A stretch of 64,000 nt of DNA from Rothia kristinae NBRC 15354 (GTDB taxonomy: Bacteria; Actinomycetota; Actinomycetes; Actinomycetales; Micrococcaceae), in contig NZ_BCSM01000013.1 of NCBI RefSeq assembly GCF_001570865.1, forward strand, positions 1 to 64,000, read 5' to 3'. The notes below the pieces were generated by a model. It had not been told where the DNA came from and searched no databases. It worked only from the letters and a program-made list of their open reading frames with translations. Position numbers and translations under genes: made by a program. Positions 1 through 11,615 of this stretch are shown here, piece after piece (the stretch's first letter is position 1; each line of letters begins with the position of its first letter).

Positions 1-27
1 CCCCGGCCGGCCGCCTGCCGCGTCCAC

Positions 28-80
28 GCCGAGGCCGCCCGCCCCCGGAAGCGCGTCTTCCGGGTGCGGGCGGCCTCGGC
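28..80 (-). terminator. Hairpin terminator after pcp
   Basis: Two 24-nt arms (28-51 and 57-80) pair around a 5-nt loop, with one G-T wobble. The hairpin lies just past the pcp stop at 87 on the minus strand. There is no clear T run, as is common in high-GC actinobacteria. Confidence 0.75.
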
Positions 81-86
81 GTATCC

Positions 87-797
87 TCAGTCCTCCAGCA
101 GGCTGCCTACGGCCAGGCGCACCCCGTGGTCGATCCGATCCTGGGGCATCTGGCGGGTGTCCGGGACGTGCAGGAAGCCGGCCCGGGACACGCCCAGCCG
201 CTCGGCGCGGGCCAGGGCCTCGAACATCACGCGGTTGCACACATAGGTTCCGGCCGTCTCCGAGATCCGGGCGGGCAGGCCCGCCTCCTGCCAGGTGCGG
301 AGGATCCGCCGGATCGGCAGGGAGGAGAACAGGGCCGCGGGCGCGGCCGGGTCGATCCACTCATCCCGCGGCTGCGCCCCGGTGTTGTCCGGGATGCGCG
401 CATCGGCGCAGTTGAGGGCGACCCGCTCCACGCACAGCTGCTCCCGCCCCACGGCCACCCCGAGGCACACCACCGTCTCCGGGCGGACTTCCCGGATCGC
501 CTCGACGAGGGCCCGCGGGGCCGCCCGGTACTCCACCGGCAGGATCCGGGCGCGCACCCGCGGCAGGGCCTCCGCCGCGGCCAGGGCCGCACTGCGGCTG
601 GGGTTCTCGCTCAGCCCGCCGAAGGGCTCGAAGCCGGTGACCAGTACGGTCCCGCCGCCATCGCGCTCCGGTCCCCCGGCGGGACCGAACCGGTGCGGGC
701 ACGAGTGCCCGTCGGCGCCCGCTCCTGCGGTGAACCCGCTCGCGTCGTCGGCTCGGCTCGCGTCGTCGGCGCCGCTCCACCCCCGAGCCGGACTCAT
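87..797 (-). CDS. pcp: Pyroglutamyl-peptidase I
   Basis: Cytoplasmic cysteine peptidase of family C15 that removes N-terminal pyroglutamate from peptides. The core begins VLVTGFEPFGG near residue 51. The catalytic triad is visible: Glu124 in the ERVALN motif, Cys187 in GTYVCN and His210 in GFLHVP. The ATG at 797 overlaps the stop of the upstream S9 peptidase (ATGA), so the two are translationally coupled, suggesting joint peptide breakdown. The first 50 residues are not conserved in the family and carry an ADDAS duplication. No other in-frame start codon lies near the core, so this extension is probably real. Confidence 0.9.
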   Translation of the reverse strand: MSPARGWSGADDASRADDASGFTAGAGADGHSCPHRFGPAGGPERDGGGTVLVTGFEPFGGLSENPSRSAALAAAEALPRVRARILPVEYRAAPRALVEAIREVRPETVVCLGVAVGREQLCVERVALNCADARIPDNTGAQPRDEWIDPAAPAALFSSLPIRRILRTWQEAGLPARISETAGTYVCNRVMFEALARAERLGVSRAGFLHVPDTRQMPQDRIDHGVRLAVGSLLED

Positions 798-2803
798 CCG
801 AGCAGCTCCGGGCGCACCCATTCCGCCCCGCGCACGTGGCGGTCCGCGAAGGCCAGCACGGTCTGGTACCACAGCCGGGAGTTGCCGGGCTTGAGCACCC
901 AGTGGTTCTCATCCGGGAAGTACAGGAAGCGGTGCCCCAGCCCGGGGTCGGTGCGTCGGCGCAGGTCGGCCCACAGCAGGTGCGCCTGGGAGACGGGCAC
1001 CCGGTAGTCCAGGTCCCCGTGGATGACCAGCATCGGCACCTGGATCCGATCGACGAAGCGGCTCGGGTCGTTCTCGGGCCCCTGGGCGCCGTCGCGATCG
1101 AACAGCCACTCCTGCCACAAGCCGTTGTCCGTGGTCCGGGCCATCACGTCGGTGTCCCACAGGGAGGCGTGGGTGACGATGCACCGGAACCGGGTCCCGG
1201 TGTGCCCGGCCAGCCAGTTGGCCATGTACCCGCCGTAGGAGCCGCCCAGAGCCGCGGTGCGCTCGGCGTCGACGTCCTCCCGTTCCTGCGCCGCATCGGT
1301 CAGGGCCAGGACGTCGCGGTAGGGCTGCCCGCCGAGGGCGTCCGTGCCGCGGTCGATCATGTCCTGGCCGTAGCCGGTGGACAGCGCCGGATCCGGCAGC
1401 AGCACCGCGTAGCCCGCGGCCACGAAGGGCCAGGGGTTCCACCGCCAGGTCCAGGAGTTCCACGAGCCCCAGGGGCCGCCGTGCACGAAGACCAGCAGCG
1501 GATGCGGCCCCTGCCCCTGCGGCAGGGCCAGCCAGGCCCGGATCGTCGCGCCGTCGTCGGCCCGGGTGCTCACCTCCTCCAGGCGCCCGACGCCACGGGT
1601 CACCGGGGCCGCTGCCGGCAGGGCGGTGACCTCGGCAGGTCCCTCCTCCGGCACGTCCAGGGCCACGGCCTCGGCCGAATGGTCCACGGCGTCGCGCAGG
1701 GCCGCCAGGCGTCCCGGCCCGGTCACGGTCAGCGCGGAGAAGTGCGCCTGCTCCTCGGTCAGCCGCCGGGCGCAGGGCTGCCCCACGCGCGTGGCCCATA
1801 CCGCCCCGCGCCCGCGATCATCCGAGGTGAACACGAGGGTCTGCTCGTCCAGCCAGAGCGGGTTCTCGGGCCAGCGGTCCAGCTGCGGGGCCACCGGGGT
1901 GCGCTCGCCCGTGTCCAGCTCCAGGACCTCGGCCGAGACCTTCAGGGACTGCCCCGGCAGAGACTCCCGGTACCGCAGCAGCACCAGCCGGGACCCGTCC
2001 GGGCTGAACGGGCCCGGGGCGAAGGAGGTGGATTCCGCCTCGGTCTCGGCCTCCGGGTCCGCGGGCAGCGCCAGCGGGCGCGGGGCGGATTCGTGCTCCA
2101 GGTCCACCAGCCACACCCCGGTGCGCACGTGGATGCCGCGGCGCACCGCGGACACGGCCACCGCGGCGGTGCGGCCCTGCGGGTCGGGTTCGAAATCCTC
2201 GAGGCGGCCCTCGGGCATCCGGATCCTCCGCGCCGCGTAGTCGGGGGCGTCGGCGGTGAACAGGTCGGGCTCGCCCGGGCCCAGGTCGTGGTCCCAGGAG
2301 CGCACCGGGAAGGACTCGTGCAGCACCCCGGAGACCTTCTGCTTCCGACGGCGGGCGCTGAGCTCGTCGTGGACGCCCTCATCCGGCGCCGAGGGCAGCA
2401 CCGGGGCGGAGAACACGAGACGACCGCCCCGCACCCGCAGCTTCCCGATGCCGCCGGCGCGGCGCAGCACCGGTCGGGCCTCCCCGCGCGGGGGCAGGGC
2501 CCACAGGGTCTGTTGGGAATCGTCCTCGGCGGCCTCGTCCTCGCGCTCCAGGCTCAGCCACGCGGTGCCGTCCTCGCCGACCTCGTGCAGGCGTGCCCGG
2601 GCGCCTGGCTGGGTCAGCGCCTGCGGCAGGTCCTCGGCGGGGACTCCCGGTGCGGCCAGCAGGCGCACCGCGGTGCGCCAGGAGGCGCCGTCGGGATCCA
2701 GGGACTGCACGGTGGCCAGCACGGTGCCGTGGCGGTTGGCGCCCAGCCCGGTCAGGCGGTCCGCGGCGAACAGGTCATCCAGGGAGGTGATCGGCTGGGT
2801 CAT
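794..2803 (-). CDS. S9 family prolyl oligopeptidase/acylaminoacyl-peptidase
   Basis: A 669-aa serine peptidase. The N-terminal part (about 1-400) fits a beta-propeller; the C-terminal alpha/beta-hydrolase has the nucleophile Ser522 in GGSYGGYM, Asp599 in HGDLDYRVP and His634 in DENHW. No signal peptide is seen, so it is probably cytosolic and acts on short or N-acylated peptides. A TAGAGT hexamer at 2811-2816 sits 7 nt before the ATG, which implies a leaderless mRNA. The stop overlaps the pcp start by 4 nt. Confidence 0.92.
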   Translation of the reverse strand: MTQPITSLDDLFAADRLTGLGANRHGTVLATVQSLDPDGASWRTAVRLLAAPGVPAEDLPQALTQPGARARLHEVGEDGTAWLSLEREDEAAEDDSQQTLWALPPRGEARPVLRRAGGIGKLRVRGGRLVFSAPVLPSAPDEGVHDELSARRRKQKVSGVLHESFPVRSWDHDLGPGEPDLFTADAPDYAARRIRMPEGRLEDFEPDPQGRTAAVAVSAVRRGIHVRTGVWLVDLEHESAPRPLALPADPEAETEAESTSFAPGPFSPDGSRLVLLRYRESLPGQSLKVSAEVLELDTGERTPVAPQLDRWPENPLWLDEQTLVFTSDDRGRGAVWATRVGQPCARRLTEEQAHFSALTVTGPGRLAALRDAVDHSAEAVALDVPEEGPAEVTALPAAAPVTRGVGRLEEVSTRADDGATIRAWLALPQGQGPHPLLVFVHGGPWGSWNSWTWRWNPWPFVAAGYAVLLPDPALSTGYGQDMIDRGTDALGGQPYRDVLALTDAAQEREDVDAERTAALGGSYGGYMANWLAGHTGTRFRCIVTHASLWDTDVMARTTDNGLWQEWLFDRDGAQGPENDPSRFVDRIQVPMLVIHGDLDYRVPVSQAHLLWADLRRRTDPGLGHRFLYFPDENHWVLKPGNSRLWYQTVLAFADRHVRGAEWVRPELLG

Positions 2804-2806
2804 GGC

Positions 2807-3232
2807 TCACACTCTAGTTCCGGGCAGCCCCGGCAGGACGCAGTCGCGGGTCAGCGGCGCCACGTCCGGGCGGGTCATCGCCTCCTGCGGGCTCAGCCAC
2901 AGCAGCTCCTCGATCTCCGCGTGCGGCTTCAGCCGGGCGAGCTGACCGACGTGCCGGGTGGATTCGGTCCAGGCGAAGACCTCCCCGATCAGCCGGTGTC
3001 CAGCCTCGTTGGCCGCGGCGGTCTCATAGCGACCCAGCGGGGCGAGCTCACCGAGCGGGATCCTCAGCCCCAGCTCCTCGCGGATCTCGCGGGCCGCGGT
3101 GGCCTCCGGTGCCTCGTCCCGCTCCGGTTTGCCGCCCGGGAGCATGAACGCGGCGGTCCCGCGCTTGCGCACGGACAGGAAGCGGCCGTCGCGGTCGGTG
3201 ATCAGCACGGCGGAGACGGTGATGGTCGGCAT
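2807..3232 (-). CDS. Nudix hydrolase
   Basis: A 141-aa Nudix-fold pyrophosphohydrolase. The Nudix box is intact: Gly, five residues, Glu, seven residues, then REIREELGL, giving the metal-binding glutamates. The substrate cannot be told from sequence; candidates are oxidised nucleotides or nucleotide sugars. Two in-frame ATGs exist (3250 and 3232). The second is preferred because TAGGGT (3240-3245) lies exactly 7 nt upstream, the leaderless spacing used by many neighbours. Confidence 0.88.
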   Translation of the reverse strand: MPTITVSAVLITDRDGRFLSVRKRGTAAFMLPGGKPERDEAPEATAAREIREELGLRIPLGELAPLGRYETAAANEAGHRLIGEVFAWTESTRHVGQLARLKPHAEIEELLWLSPQEAMTRPDVAPLTRDCVLPGLPGTRV

Positions 3233-3279
3233 GGGCTCCACCCTAGTCATCCGACTCCGCTCCGGGAGGCCCTGCGGCG

Positions 3280-3573
3280 TCAATCCCGGGGGCGCCCGGT
3301 CGAGGCCGCGGAGGACTCCGTGGTGGTGGTGGCGGTGGTGACGACGCTGTAGTTGGCCTGCTTCACGTGGGCCTGGCTCGCCTCGGCGGGGCTGAGCGCA
3401 CCGACCCCGCCCACGGCGAGCAGGGCGATGGCCCCGACGCCGCTCAGGCGGCGCAGCAGCGAGGTCCGCCGCCGGCCGGTGGTGATCCGGGTCTTCGAGG
3501 CGCCGAAGTCGGGCTCCTCGCGGCGGGTGGTCGAAACGGGGGTGGTGGATGCGGTGGTGTTCATGTCCTCCAC
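3280..3573 (-). CDS. Small Thr/Ser-rich membrane or secreted protein, unknown function
   Basis: A 97-aa protein without a recognised family. A basic stretch precedes one hydrophobic segment (about residues 44-62) ending near SPAEAS, which could be a signal-peptidase site. A Thr/Ser-rich tail follows. It may be a secreted peptide or a single-pass membrane protein. The start is uncertain: GTG at 3573 or ATG at 3564, both with weakly spaced GAGG/GGAGG sequences. Confidence 0.55.
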   Translation of the reverse strand: MEDMNTTASTTPVSTTRREEPDFGASKTRITTGRRRTSLLRRLSGVGAIALLAVGGVGALSPAEASQAHVKQANYSVVTTATTTTESSAASTGRPRD

Positions 3574-3665
3574 GATCCTCAGGAAGGCTGTGCTCGGGCT
3601 GTGCCGCGGTGCTCCGCTTCCCTGTGCGTCCCCGCCCGCCTCGGAGCGGCGGCGAGGAGGCGGGC

Positions 3666-4016
3666 TCAGCGCCGGTGGCGGCAGAAGTCCCGCAGCACCA
3701 CGGCCTGGTTGTGCTCCTCATCCTTCGCGGCGTAGACGAAGGTGACCGTCTCCTCTTCGGGCAGCCCGTCCAGGGCAGCCTGCTGCTCCGCCCCGCGCAG
3801 CTCCTCCCGGTAGCGGCGGGAGAACTCCTCGAAGCGCTCGGGGTCGTGCCCGAACCACTCGCGCAGCTCGGTGGAGGGCGCCAGGTCCTTGGCCCACTGG
3901 CGCAGCCGCGCGGCGTCCTTGGCGATCCCGCGCGGCCAGATCCGGTCCACCAGGACCCGGGCGCCGTCGCTCTGACTCGGCTCGTCGTAGATCCTCTTGA
4001 TGCGATAGCTCGTCAT
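3666..4016 (-). CDS. DUF488 (YeaO-like) family protein
   Basis: A 116-aa protein of the DUF488 family. Typical family sequence is visible: [12 protein letters not shown] near residues 20-31 and [13 protein letters not shown] in the middle. The biochemical role is unknown; the length is usual for the family. TAGCGT at 4023-4028 lies 6 nt before the ATG, again suggesting a leaderless transcript. The gene diverges from isocitrate dehydrogenase. Confidence 0.85.
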   Translation of the reverse strand: MTSYRIKRIYDEPSQSDGARVLVDRIWPRGIAKDAARLRQWAKDLAPSTELREWFGHDPERFEEFSRRYREELRGAEQQAALDGLPEEETVTFVYAAKDEEHNQAVVLRDFCRHRR

Positions 4017-4187
4017 ACCTCCACGCTAGGCCCGCGGGTCTCGACGCGCGGGTTCCGTGACGCGAGCCCGAAACGCGGCGTCAGAAGCGCGGCGCCCGGA
4101 GCGCACCGACCCCGGGTGAGCGGCCGCACATCCGGTATATTGGCCGGCGGAACCGAACCTCCATCGACGCAGGGAGCATGTCGCCTC

Positions 4188-6413
<2,226 letters not shown>

Positions 6414-6508
6414 TCGACCGAGCACCGCATCTGAAAAGACCGGGGGAGGTGGTTCGCCGAGGGGTGAGCCCCTCCGCCGGCCGCGTGCGGGCCCGTATTC
6501 TGGGAGGC

Positions 6509-6778
6509 ATGAGCGAGACGAACCACGAGAACCAGAATGCCGCCGGGAACGGCCCGGAGCAGGAGACCATCGGCGCGGGCTCCGCGCAGAACACCAGCCT
6601 GGAGCGGGATCCGCAGGAGTGGACCACCGGGGATGAGCCGATGACCGACGCCCAGCGCAGCTACCTGGACACCCTGGCCAAGGAGGCCGGTGAGGAGCTG
6701 CCCGCGGATCTCACCAAGGCCCAGGCCTCCGAGCACATCGACCGCCTCCAGAAGACCAACCCCCGCGCCCAGGGCTGA
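6509..6778 (+). CDS. DUF3072 domain protein
   Basis: An 89-aa protein. After a polar, Gln/Asn-rich first third comes the DUF3072 segment: WTTGDEPMTDAQRSYLDTL, followed by helix-forming sequence and the LTKAQASEHIDRLQ motif. No enzymatic residues are known for the family. TATTCT at 6496-6501 is 7 nt before the ATG, and GGGAGG lies between them, so either leaderless or leadered initiation is possible. It ends at a bidirectional hairpin shared with the convergent MFS gene. Confidence 0.85.
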   Translation: MSETNHENQNAAGNGPEQETIGAGSAQNTSLERDPQEWTTGDEPMTDAQRSYLDTLAKEAGEELPADLTKAQASEHIDRLQKTNPRAQG

Positions 6779-6805
6779 TCGCCCGACACCGAGCCCGGCG
6801 GCCTC

Positions 6806-6843
6806 GACGGCCGGCACCCGCTCACAGACGGGTGCCGGCCGTC
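6806..6843. terminator. Bidirectional hairpin between DUF3072 and MFS genes
   Basis: Perfect 15-bp arms (6806-6820 and 6829-6843) enclose an 8-nt loop. The second arm overlaps the last codons and stop of the convergent MFS gene, so one hairpin can end both transcripts. Confidence 0.75.
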
Positions 6844-8234
6844 TCGCGTGCCAGCAGGTAGGTCAGCCCGCCCAGGCCCAGCAGCGCCCCCATGATCGTG
6901 AAGGCCGGAGTGATCGCGGCCTGCGTGGCCGCCGGGCTGACGAGGTTCCCGGAGCCGGAGACCAGGGCCAGCAGCATCGGCCCCACGACCTTCCCGCAGG
7001 CGCCCAGCCCGTAGCCCAGGCCCAAGCCGCTGGCGCGCACCGGGGTCGGGAACAGCTCCGCCCCGTACGCGTTGAGGATGCCGAAGGCGCCGTCGCCGAA
7101 CAGCATGATCGCCGCCATCGCCAGATAGAACACCCCCACCGGGCCCAGCTGAGCGGACCCGGCGTGCGCGGCCCACAGGCTCGCCGCGGCCCCGCCCAGC
7201 CCGCACACCAGCAGCACCGGGCGCCGGCCGACGACGTCGGCCAGGCGCGCCGCGGCGAGCCGGCCCACGAGGGAGGCCAGGGAGATCCCGATGAACCACC
7301 GGGCCGCCTGGGCGGGGGTGATCCCCTGGACCTGCACCAGCAGGGTCTGGCCCCAGGACTGCACGGTCACCGACCCGGTGACGAAGCAGAAGGTGCCCAC
7401 CGCGACGATCGCCAGGACCCAGCGATGACGGGTGAGGATCTCGCGATACGGCGCGGGACGCTCGGGCTCGGGCTCACCGGCCGGCACGGGTGCCACCTGC
7501 TCCACCGGCAGGCGCAGGGCCCAGGCGACGGCGGCCCGGGCCTGGTCCTGCCGACCCCGGGCGGCCAGGAAGCGCGGGGACTCCGGCACCCGCAGGATCC
7601 ACACCACCAGCAGGATCGGCGTCGCCCCCAGCGCCATGAGCCCGCGCCAGGTCAGCGGCTCCAGCAGCAGCCACGTGCTCACCGAGCCCAGCAGCAGCCC
7701 CACCGGGATGAACACCGAGGCCAGTCCGGACAGCCACCCGCGCCGGGAAGCCGGCACGAACTCCTGGATCCACGGGATCGAGACGATGTTCAGCCCGCCC
7801 ACCCCGATGCCCACCAGCAGGCGCAGCCCGACCAGCAGGGCCCACCCGCCGTCCGGGGTGAGCACGGACAGCCCGGTGAACACCGTGAAGATCAGCACCG
7901 TGGCCACCAGGGTGCGCCGGCGCCCGATGACGTCGGAGACCCTCCCCCACAGGATCGCGCCGATCATCGTGCCGATCCCGGAGGCCAGCAGCACCAGCGC
8001 AGACTGCCAGAAGGTCAGCCCCCAGGGCTTGGTCAGGTCCGAGACGATGAACCCGATGAGGAACATGTCGAAGAACTCGGCCGTATTGGCCAGCACGGCC
8101 AGGAGGATCAGGGACCGCTGCCTCCCGGTGAGGGCGGCGGCGTCGATCTGGGCGAAGGCATCGTGACCCGGTGCACCGGGGGCGGGACCGGCGGCGTCGG
8201 ATCGGGTGCGAGAGGATGCGGGCGGGGCGGGCAC
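6822..8234 (-). CDS. MFS transporter (sugar/organic-acid porter type)
   Basis: A 470-aa major facilitator with about 12 membrane segments. The family loop motif is present twice: GRVSDVIGRRR after segment 2 and ARLADVVGRRP after segment 8. PESPRFL before the central loop is typical of the sugar-porter and aromatic-acid:H+ symporter branches. The substrate is unknown. The GTG start at 8234 has AGGAG about 8 nt upstream. The first 35 residues are hydrophilic and unconserved, so a later start is possible. Confidence 0.88.
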   Translation of the reverse strand: MPAPPASSRTRSDAAGPAPGAPGHDAFAQIDAAALTGRQRSLILLAVLANTAEFFDMFLIGFIVSDLTKPWGLTFWQSALVLLASGIGTMIGAILWGRVSDVIGRRRTLVATVLIFTVFTGLSVLTPDGGWALLVGLRLLVGIGVGGLNIVSIPWIQEFVPASRRGWLSGLASVFIPVGLLLGSVSTWLLLEPLTWRGLMALGATPILLVVWILRVPESPRFLAARGRQDQARAAVAWALRLPVEQVAPVPAGEPEPERPAPYREILTRHRWVLAIVAVGTFCFVTGSVTVQSWGQTLLVQVQGITPAQAARWFIGISLASLVGRLAAARLADVVGRRPVLLVCGLGGAAASLWAAHAGSAQLGPVGVFYLAMAAIMLFGDGAFGILNAYGAELFPTPVRASGLGLGYGLGACGKVVGPMLLALVSGSGNLVSPAATQAAITPAFTIMGALLGLGGLTYLLARETAGTRL

Positions 8235-8305
8235 GGACGGGCTCCTGGGACGGGTCGGCAGCGGTGGGATCGCGGCGAAGGGGGCCGCATTGGTCGGTCA
8301 CGGTG

Positions 8306-8340
8306 CAGACCCCGCCGGACACAGGGTCCGACGGGGTCTG
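8306..8340 (-). terminator. Terminator after PRC/DUF2382 gene
   Basis: Arms 8306-8320 and 8326-8340 pair over 15 positions with one mismatch and a 5-nt loop, 43 nt beyond the minus-strand gene that ends at 8383. Confidence 0.65.
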
Positions 8341-8382
8341 GCTCCTCGGGTGCGCCTGCCCCGGTTGAGCAGGCGGCGCGGA

Positions 8383-9300
8383 TCAGCGGCGGGGACGGCC
8401 GTCCTCGTCCACCTCGATCTCCTCCTTGCGCACCTCGCCGGAGACGCGCTCGGTGGACTCGGTGGCCTCCTTGTTCAGGCTCACCCGCTCGGTGGCGACG
8501 GTCTCGGTGGACACCACGGGGCGCTCCTCGTAGGTGGTCACCACGGTCTCCTCACCGTCGCCGGTGAAGGCGTCCTCGGCGCCGACCTTGGCCTCGGGGG
8601 AATCGGGGTCGATGCTCTCGCGCTGGATGTGCAGCTCCTCGCGGCGCACGGGGACCTCGACGGTCTCGGTCTCGGTGACCACGTGCTTGCGCAGACGGGC
8701 CCGCCCGGTCTCGCGGCGCTCGGCCTGCCCGGTGGCCCGCAGCCGCTCCTCGTGGGCGACGACGTCCTGCGTCCCCGCCGTCTGCCCGCCGCGGGTGTCG
8801 GCGGCGACGCCGTCGGTGCCGTTCTGCACCGCGGTGCCGCGCTGCTGGGCCGCACGCTCCTCGGCCGGGGTGTGCCCGTCGTGGGCTGCGGCGGCGCGGT
8901 CATCGGTCGCGGTGCCCGCCGTGCCGGTGTGATCGCGTCCGCGGGTCTGCGCCTGCGTCTCGGCGGCGGCGTCGTCGCGGCGCGTCCCGGAGTCCATGGA
9001 GTAGTACTCGTAGAGGCGCTGCTCCTCCTCGGGGCTCAGCGAGCCATCGTCGTCGATGGTCGGGGCGCCCTTGATGAAGTCCTTCTCGTAGGGCACCGTG
9101 ATGCCCTCGTCGGTGGTCTGGGCCCGGTCCAGGGGGACGAAGGTCTCCTTGGTGCCGAACAGGCCGGTGTGCACGGTGGCGAAGGTGGGCTGGTCGGTCT
9201 GGTCGTCCAGGTAGATCTCCCCGACCCGGCCGATCTTCTCGCCGTCGCTGCCGTAGACGGTGGCGCTGCGCAGGGATTCGATGCTGCTGTGGTTCGTCAT
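8383..9300 (-). CDS. PRC-barrel and DUF2382 (YsnF/AvaK-type) stress protein
   Basis: A 305-aa soluble protein. Residues 1-75 form a PRC-barrel (VYGSDGEKIGRVGEIYLDD). A polar, repeat-poor linker follows, and residues about 195-300 are the DUF2382 domain with alternating charged strands (VPVRREELHIQRE, EERPVVSTETVATERV). Proteins of this build are general-stress factors in actinobacteria and firmicutes; the molecular role is unknown. A 9+2+9 dyad lies upstream at 9326-9345. Confidence 0.88.
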   Translation of the reverse strand: MTNHSSIESLRSATVYGSDGEKIGRVGEIYLDDQTDQPTFATVHTGLFGTKETFVPLDRAQTTDEGITVPYEKDFIKGAPTIDDDGSLSPEEEQRLYEYYSMDSGTRRDDAAAETQAQTRGRDHTGTAGTATDDRAAAAHDGHTPAEERAAQQRGTAVQNGTDGVAADTRGGQTAGTQDVVAHEERLRATGQAERRETGRARLRKHVVTETETVEVPVRREELHIQRESIDPDSPEAKVGAEDAFTGDGEETVVTTYEERPVVSTETVATERVSLNKEATESTERVSGEVRKEEIEVDEDGRPRR

Positions 9301-9325
9301 CTCATGACCCTCTCGTCATTCGCGG

Positions 9326-9345
9326 CGCGGACCGGACGGTCCGCG
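9326..9345. promoter_or_regulatory. Inverted repeat upstream of the DUF2382 gene
   Basis: CGCGGACCG and CGGTCCGCG face each other across 2 nt, 26-45 nt before the ATG at 9300. It could be an operator or a leader hairpin. No regulator is assigned. Confidence 0.35.
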
Positions 9346-9529
9346 ACGGTCGGGTCCCCAGATGGGTCCGGGCAACGCCTACCGTGCCCTCAACCTATGC
9401 CCGGGCGGTGACCCGGTCAACACCCGGGCAGCACCTCAGGGCGAACGCGCAGGATGACCGGAAGAGCGATCTGACGTGGTAAGAGACCACCGCACCGGGA
9501 CGGCGGCGCCGGCATGGCAGCCGGACGGG

Positions 9530-11011
9530 TCAGCGTTTGGCGAGGTCCTCGGCCCCGGAGATGTCCACCTGGTCCAGGGGCACCAACCGGTCCCGGGTCA
9601 GCACCTTGTGTCCCAGCCAGACGGCCAGGAAGATCGGCAGGCCGATGTAGGAGCTGGCGACCTTCAGCAGCTCGCCGTCGAAGACCGCCTCGTAGTTCTG
9701 CCCCAGGATCACCACGATGCACAGCGTGAAGGCCACCAGCGGGCCCAGCGGGAACAGCGGCGCCCGGTAGGGCAGGTCCGAGAGCTTCCCGCCCTGGGCG
9801 AGGTAGGCCCGGCGGAATCGGAAGTGGCACACCGCCACCCCCACCCAGACGATGAACCCGGACAGCCCGGAGATGTTCACCAGCCACGTGTAGGCCTCGC
9901 CCTGTCCGAACAGGGAGGCGATGAAGCCGATCAGGCCCACCGCGGAGGTGGCCATCAGGGCGCGCATCGGCACGCCGCGGTCGTTGACCTTGGCGAAGAA
10001 CCGGGGTGCCTGGCCGTCCCGGGCCAGGCTCAGCAGCATGCGGGTGGAGGCGTACAGCCCCGAGTTGCCGGCGGAGAGGATCGCCACCAGGATGACGGCG
10101 TTCATCAGCGAGGCGGCGAAGGCGATCCCCGCCCGCTCGAAGACCAGCGTGAACGGGGAGGAGGCCACCTCGGAGGCGTCCGAGGCCAGCAGGTTCGGGT
10201 CGGTGTACGGCAGCAGGAAGCCGATGACCACGATCGCCCCGATGTAGAAGAGCATGATGCGCCAGAACACCGTGCGCAGGGCCCGGGGCACGTCCCGGCG
10301 GGGGTTCTCCGCCTCACCGGCGGCCACCCCGATCATCTCGGTTCCCTGGAAGGAGAACCCGGCGATCATGAACACCGAGATGATGCTGAGCACCCCGCCC
10401 TTGAACGGGGCCTCCCCCGTCGTCCAGTTGGCGAAGCCCGGGGAGGTCCCACCCAGCACGCCGAAGATCATCAGCACCCCGGCGATCAGGAACACGATCA
10501 CCGCGACCACCTTGATCCCGGCCAGCCAGAACTCGGACTCCCCGTATCCGCGGGCCGAGAGGGCGTTCAGCCCGGTCAGCAGCACCAGGAAGGCCGCCGC
10601 CCACACCCAGCCCGGCACCTGCGGGAACCAGAAGGCCATGACGATGCCGGCGGCCACCAGCTCCGCGGCCACGGTGATCGCCCAGTTGAACCAGTAGTTC
10701 CAGCCCATCGCGAAGCCGAAGGACGGGGAGACGTAGCGGTGGGCGAAGGTCTGGAAGGAGCCGGCCACCGGCAGGTGCGCGGCCAGCTCGCCGAGGGACT
10801 GCATGAGCAGCAGCACCATCAGTCCGATGACGGCGTAGGCCACCAGCGCACCACCGGGCCCGGCCTGGGCGATCGTGCCGCCGGAGGCCACGAACAGGCC
10901 GGTGCCGATCGCCCCGCCGATCGCGATCATCTGCATGTGCCGGGAGTGCAGGCCTCGCTTGAGGCCCTCCTCCGTGCGCGCCTCGGAAACCGGCTGCGTC
11001 TGTGTGGCCAC
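9530..11011 (-). CDS. lysP: Amino-acid permease, LysP-like
   Basis: A 493-aa APC-superfamily permease with about 12 membrane segments. The N-terminus (HMQMIAIGGAIGTGLFVASG, then QAGPGGALVAYAVIGLMV) and FGFAMGWNYWFNWAITVAAE closely resemble the lysine:H+ symporter LysP, so basic amino acids are the likely substrate; a GABA or aromatic permease is the alternative. The GTG at 11011 is preceded by GGGGAG at good spacing. A dyad at 11033-11053 may be its operator. Confidence 0.87.
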   Translation of the reverse strand: MATQTQPVSEARTEEGLKRGLHSRHMQMIAIGGAIGTGLFVASGGTIAQAGPGGALVAYAVIGLMVLLLMQSLGELAAHLPVAGSFQTFAHRYVSPSFGFAMGWNYWFNWAITVAAELVAAGIVMAFWFPQVPGWVWAAAFLVLLTGLNALSARGYGESEFWLAGIKVVAVIVFLIAGVLMIFGVLGGTSPGFANWTTGEAPFKGGVLSIISVFMIAGFSFQGTEMIGVAAGEAENPRRDVPRALRTVFWRIMLFYIGAIVVIGFLLPYTDPNLLASDASEVASSPFTLVFERAGIAFAASLMNAVILVAILSAGNSGLYASTRMLLSLARDGQAPRFFAKVNDRGVPMRALMATSAVGLIGFIASLFGQGEAYTWLVNISGLSGFIVWVGVAVCHFRFRRAYLAQGGKLSDLPYRAPLFPLGPLVAFTLCIVVILGQNYEAVFDGELLKVASSYIGLPIFLAVWLGHKVLTRDRLVPLDQVDISGAEDLAKR

Positions 11012-11032
11012 GGTGTCTCCCCGATCGGTCAG

Positions 11033-11053
11033 GCCTGAGATGTCAGTTCAGGC
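11033..11053. promoter_or_regulatory. Operator-like dyad upstream of lysP
   Basis: GCCTGA and TCAGGC flank a 9-nt spacer 22-42 nt before the lysP start. A TAGCCT hexamer on the minus strand overlaps one end. No regulator is identified. Confidence 0.35.
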
Positions 11054-11156
11054 TACCACCGTGAAGGAGCGCACTCCGGCCTCGGGAGACCGCCTGCCGA
11101 CGCCGCGGCCCGTCGCAGGCTCGCCGGTCCGGATGCGGCAGCCCTCGGCCCGCGGC

Positions 11157-11615
11157 TCAGCCCTGGGACTTCTCCCTGACCTGCCGCTGGATGCGGGTCA
11201 GCATCCCGCTCATCCCGTTCAGCCGCAGGGGGCTGACCGCCTCGGTCAGGGACAGCCGCAGCGCCAGATCCCCCGGAACCGACAGCACGGTCTGCACATC
11301 CGCCCCGTCCAGACCCTCCTGCAGGATCCCCGCGAAGCCGCGGGTGGTGGGAGCCTCCGGCGGCGCGGAGAAGAACAGGTGGACCACCCCGTCTTCCACC
11401 TCGGTGAGCAGGAAGATCGGCGACTGGCATTCCGGCACAGGCTCGAGCAGCTCGGGATGATCCGCCAGGCGCTCCGGCAGGGCGGGCAGCCCGTTGCTGA
11501 ACTCCAGCAGCAGCTGCAGCCGATCCTGCGGGGCCAGTTCGGCGAAGTCCCGGACGATCTCGGCCAGGGCCGGCGGCAGGGAATCGGTGTTCGGCTGGGT
11601 CATGCCCGCGCTCAC
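11157..11615 (-). CDS. SufE family protein
   Basis: A 152-aa sulfur-acceptor protein. The conserved Cys63 lies in VPECQSPIF, where SufE proteins accept persulfide sulfur. The start is taken as GTG at 11615: it overlaps the stop of the upstream rhodanese (GTGA) and has GGAGAGG 4 nt away. The ATG at 11603 has no ribosome-binding site. Pairing with an SseA-type sulfurtransferase matches the mycobacterial sseA/Rv3284 arrangement and suggests that the two pass sulfane sulfur between them. Confidence 0.9.
   Translation of the reverse strand: MSAGMTQPNTDSLPPALAEIVRDFAELAPQDRLQLLLEFSNGLPALPERLADHPELLEPVPECQSPIFLLTEVEDGVVHLFFSAPPEAPTTRGFAGILQEGLDGADVQTVLSVPGDLALRLSLTEAVSPLRLNGMSGMLTRIQRQVREKSQG

Noticed and set aside
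126-2945. Long plus-strand open frames opposite pcp and the S9 peptidase
   Set aside because: They mirror the codon periodicity of the real minus-strand genes, have no family features, and are expected in DNA this GC-rich.
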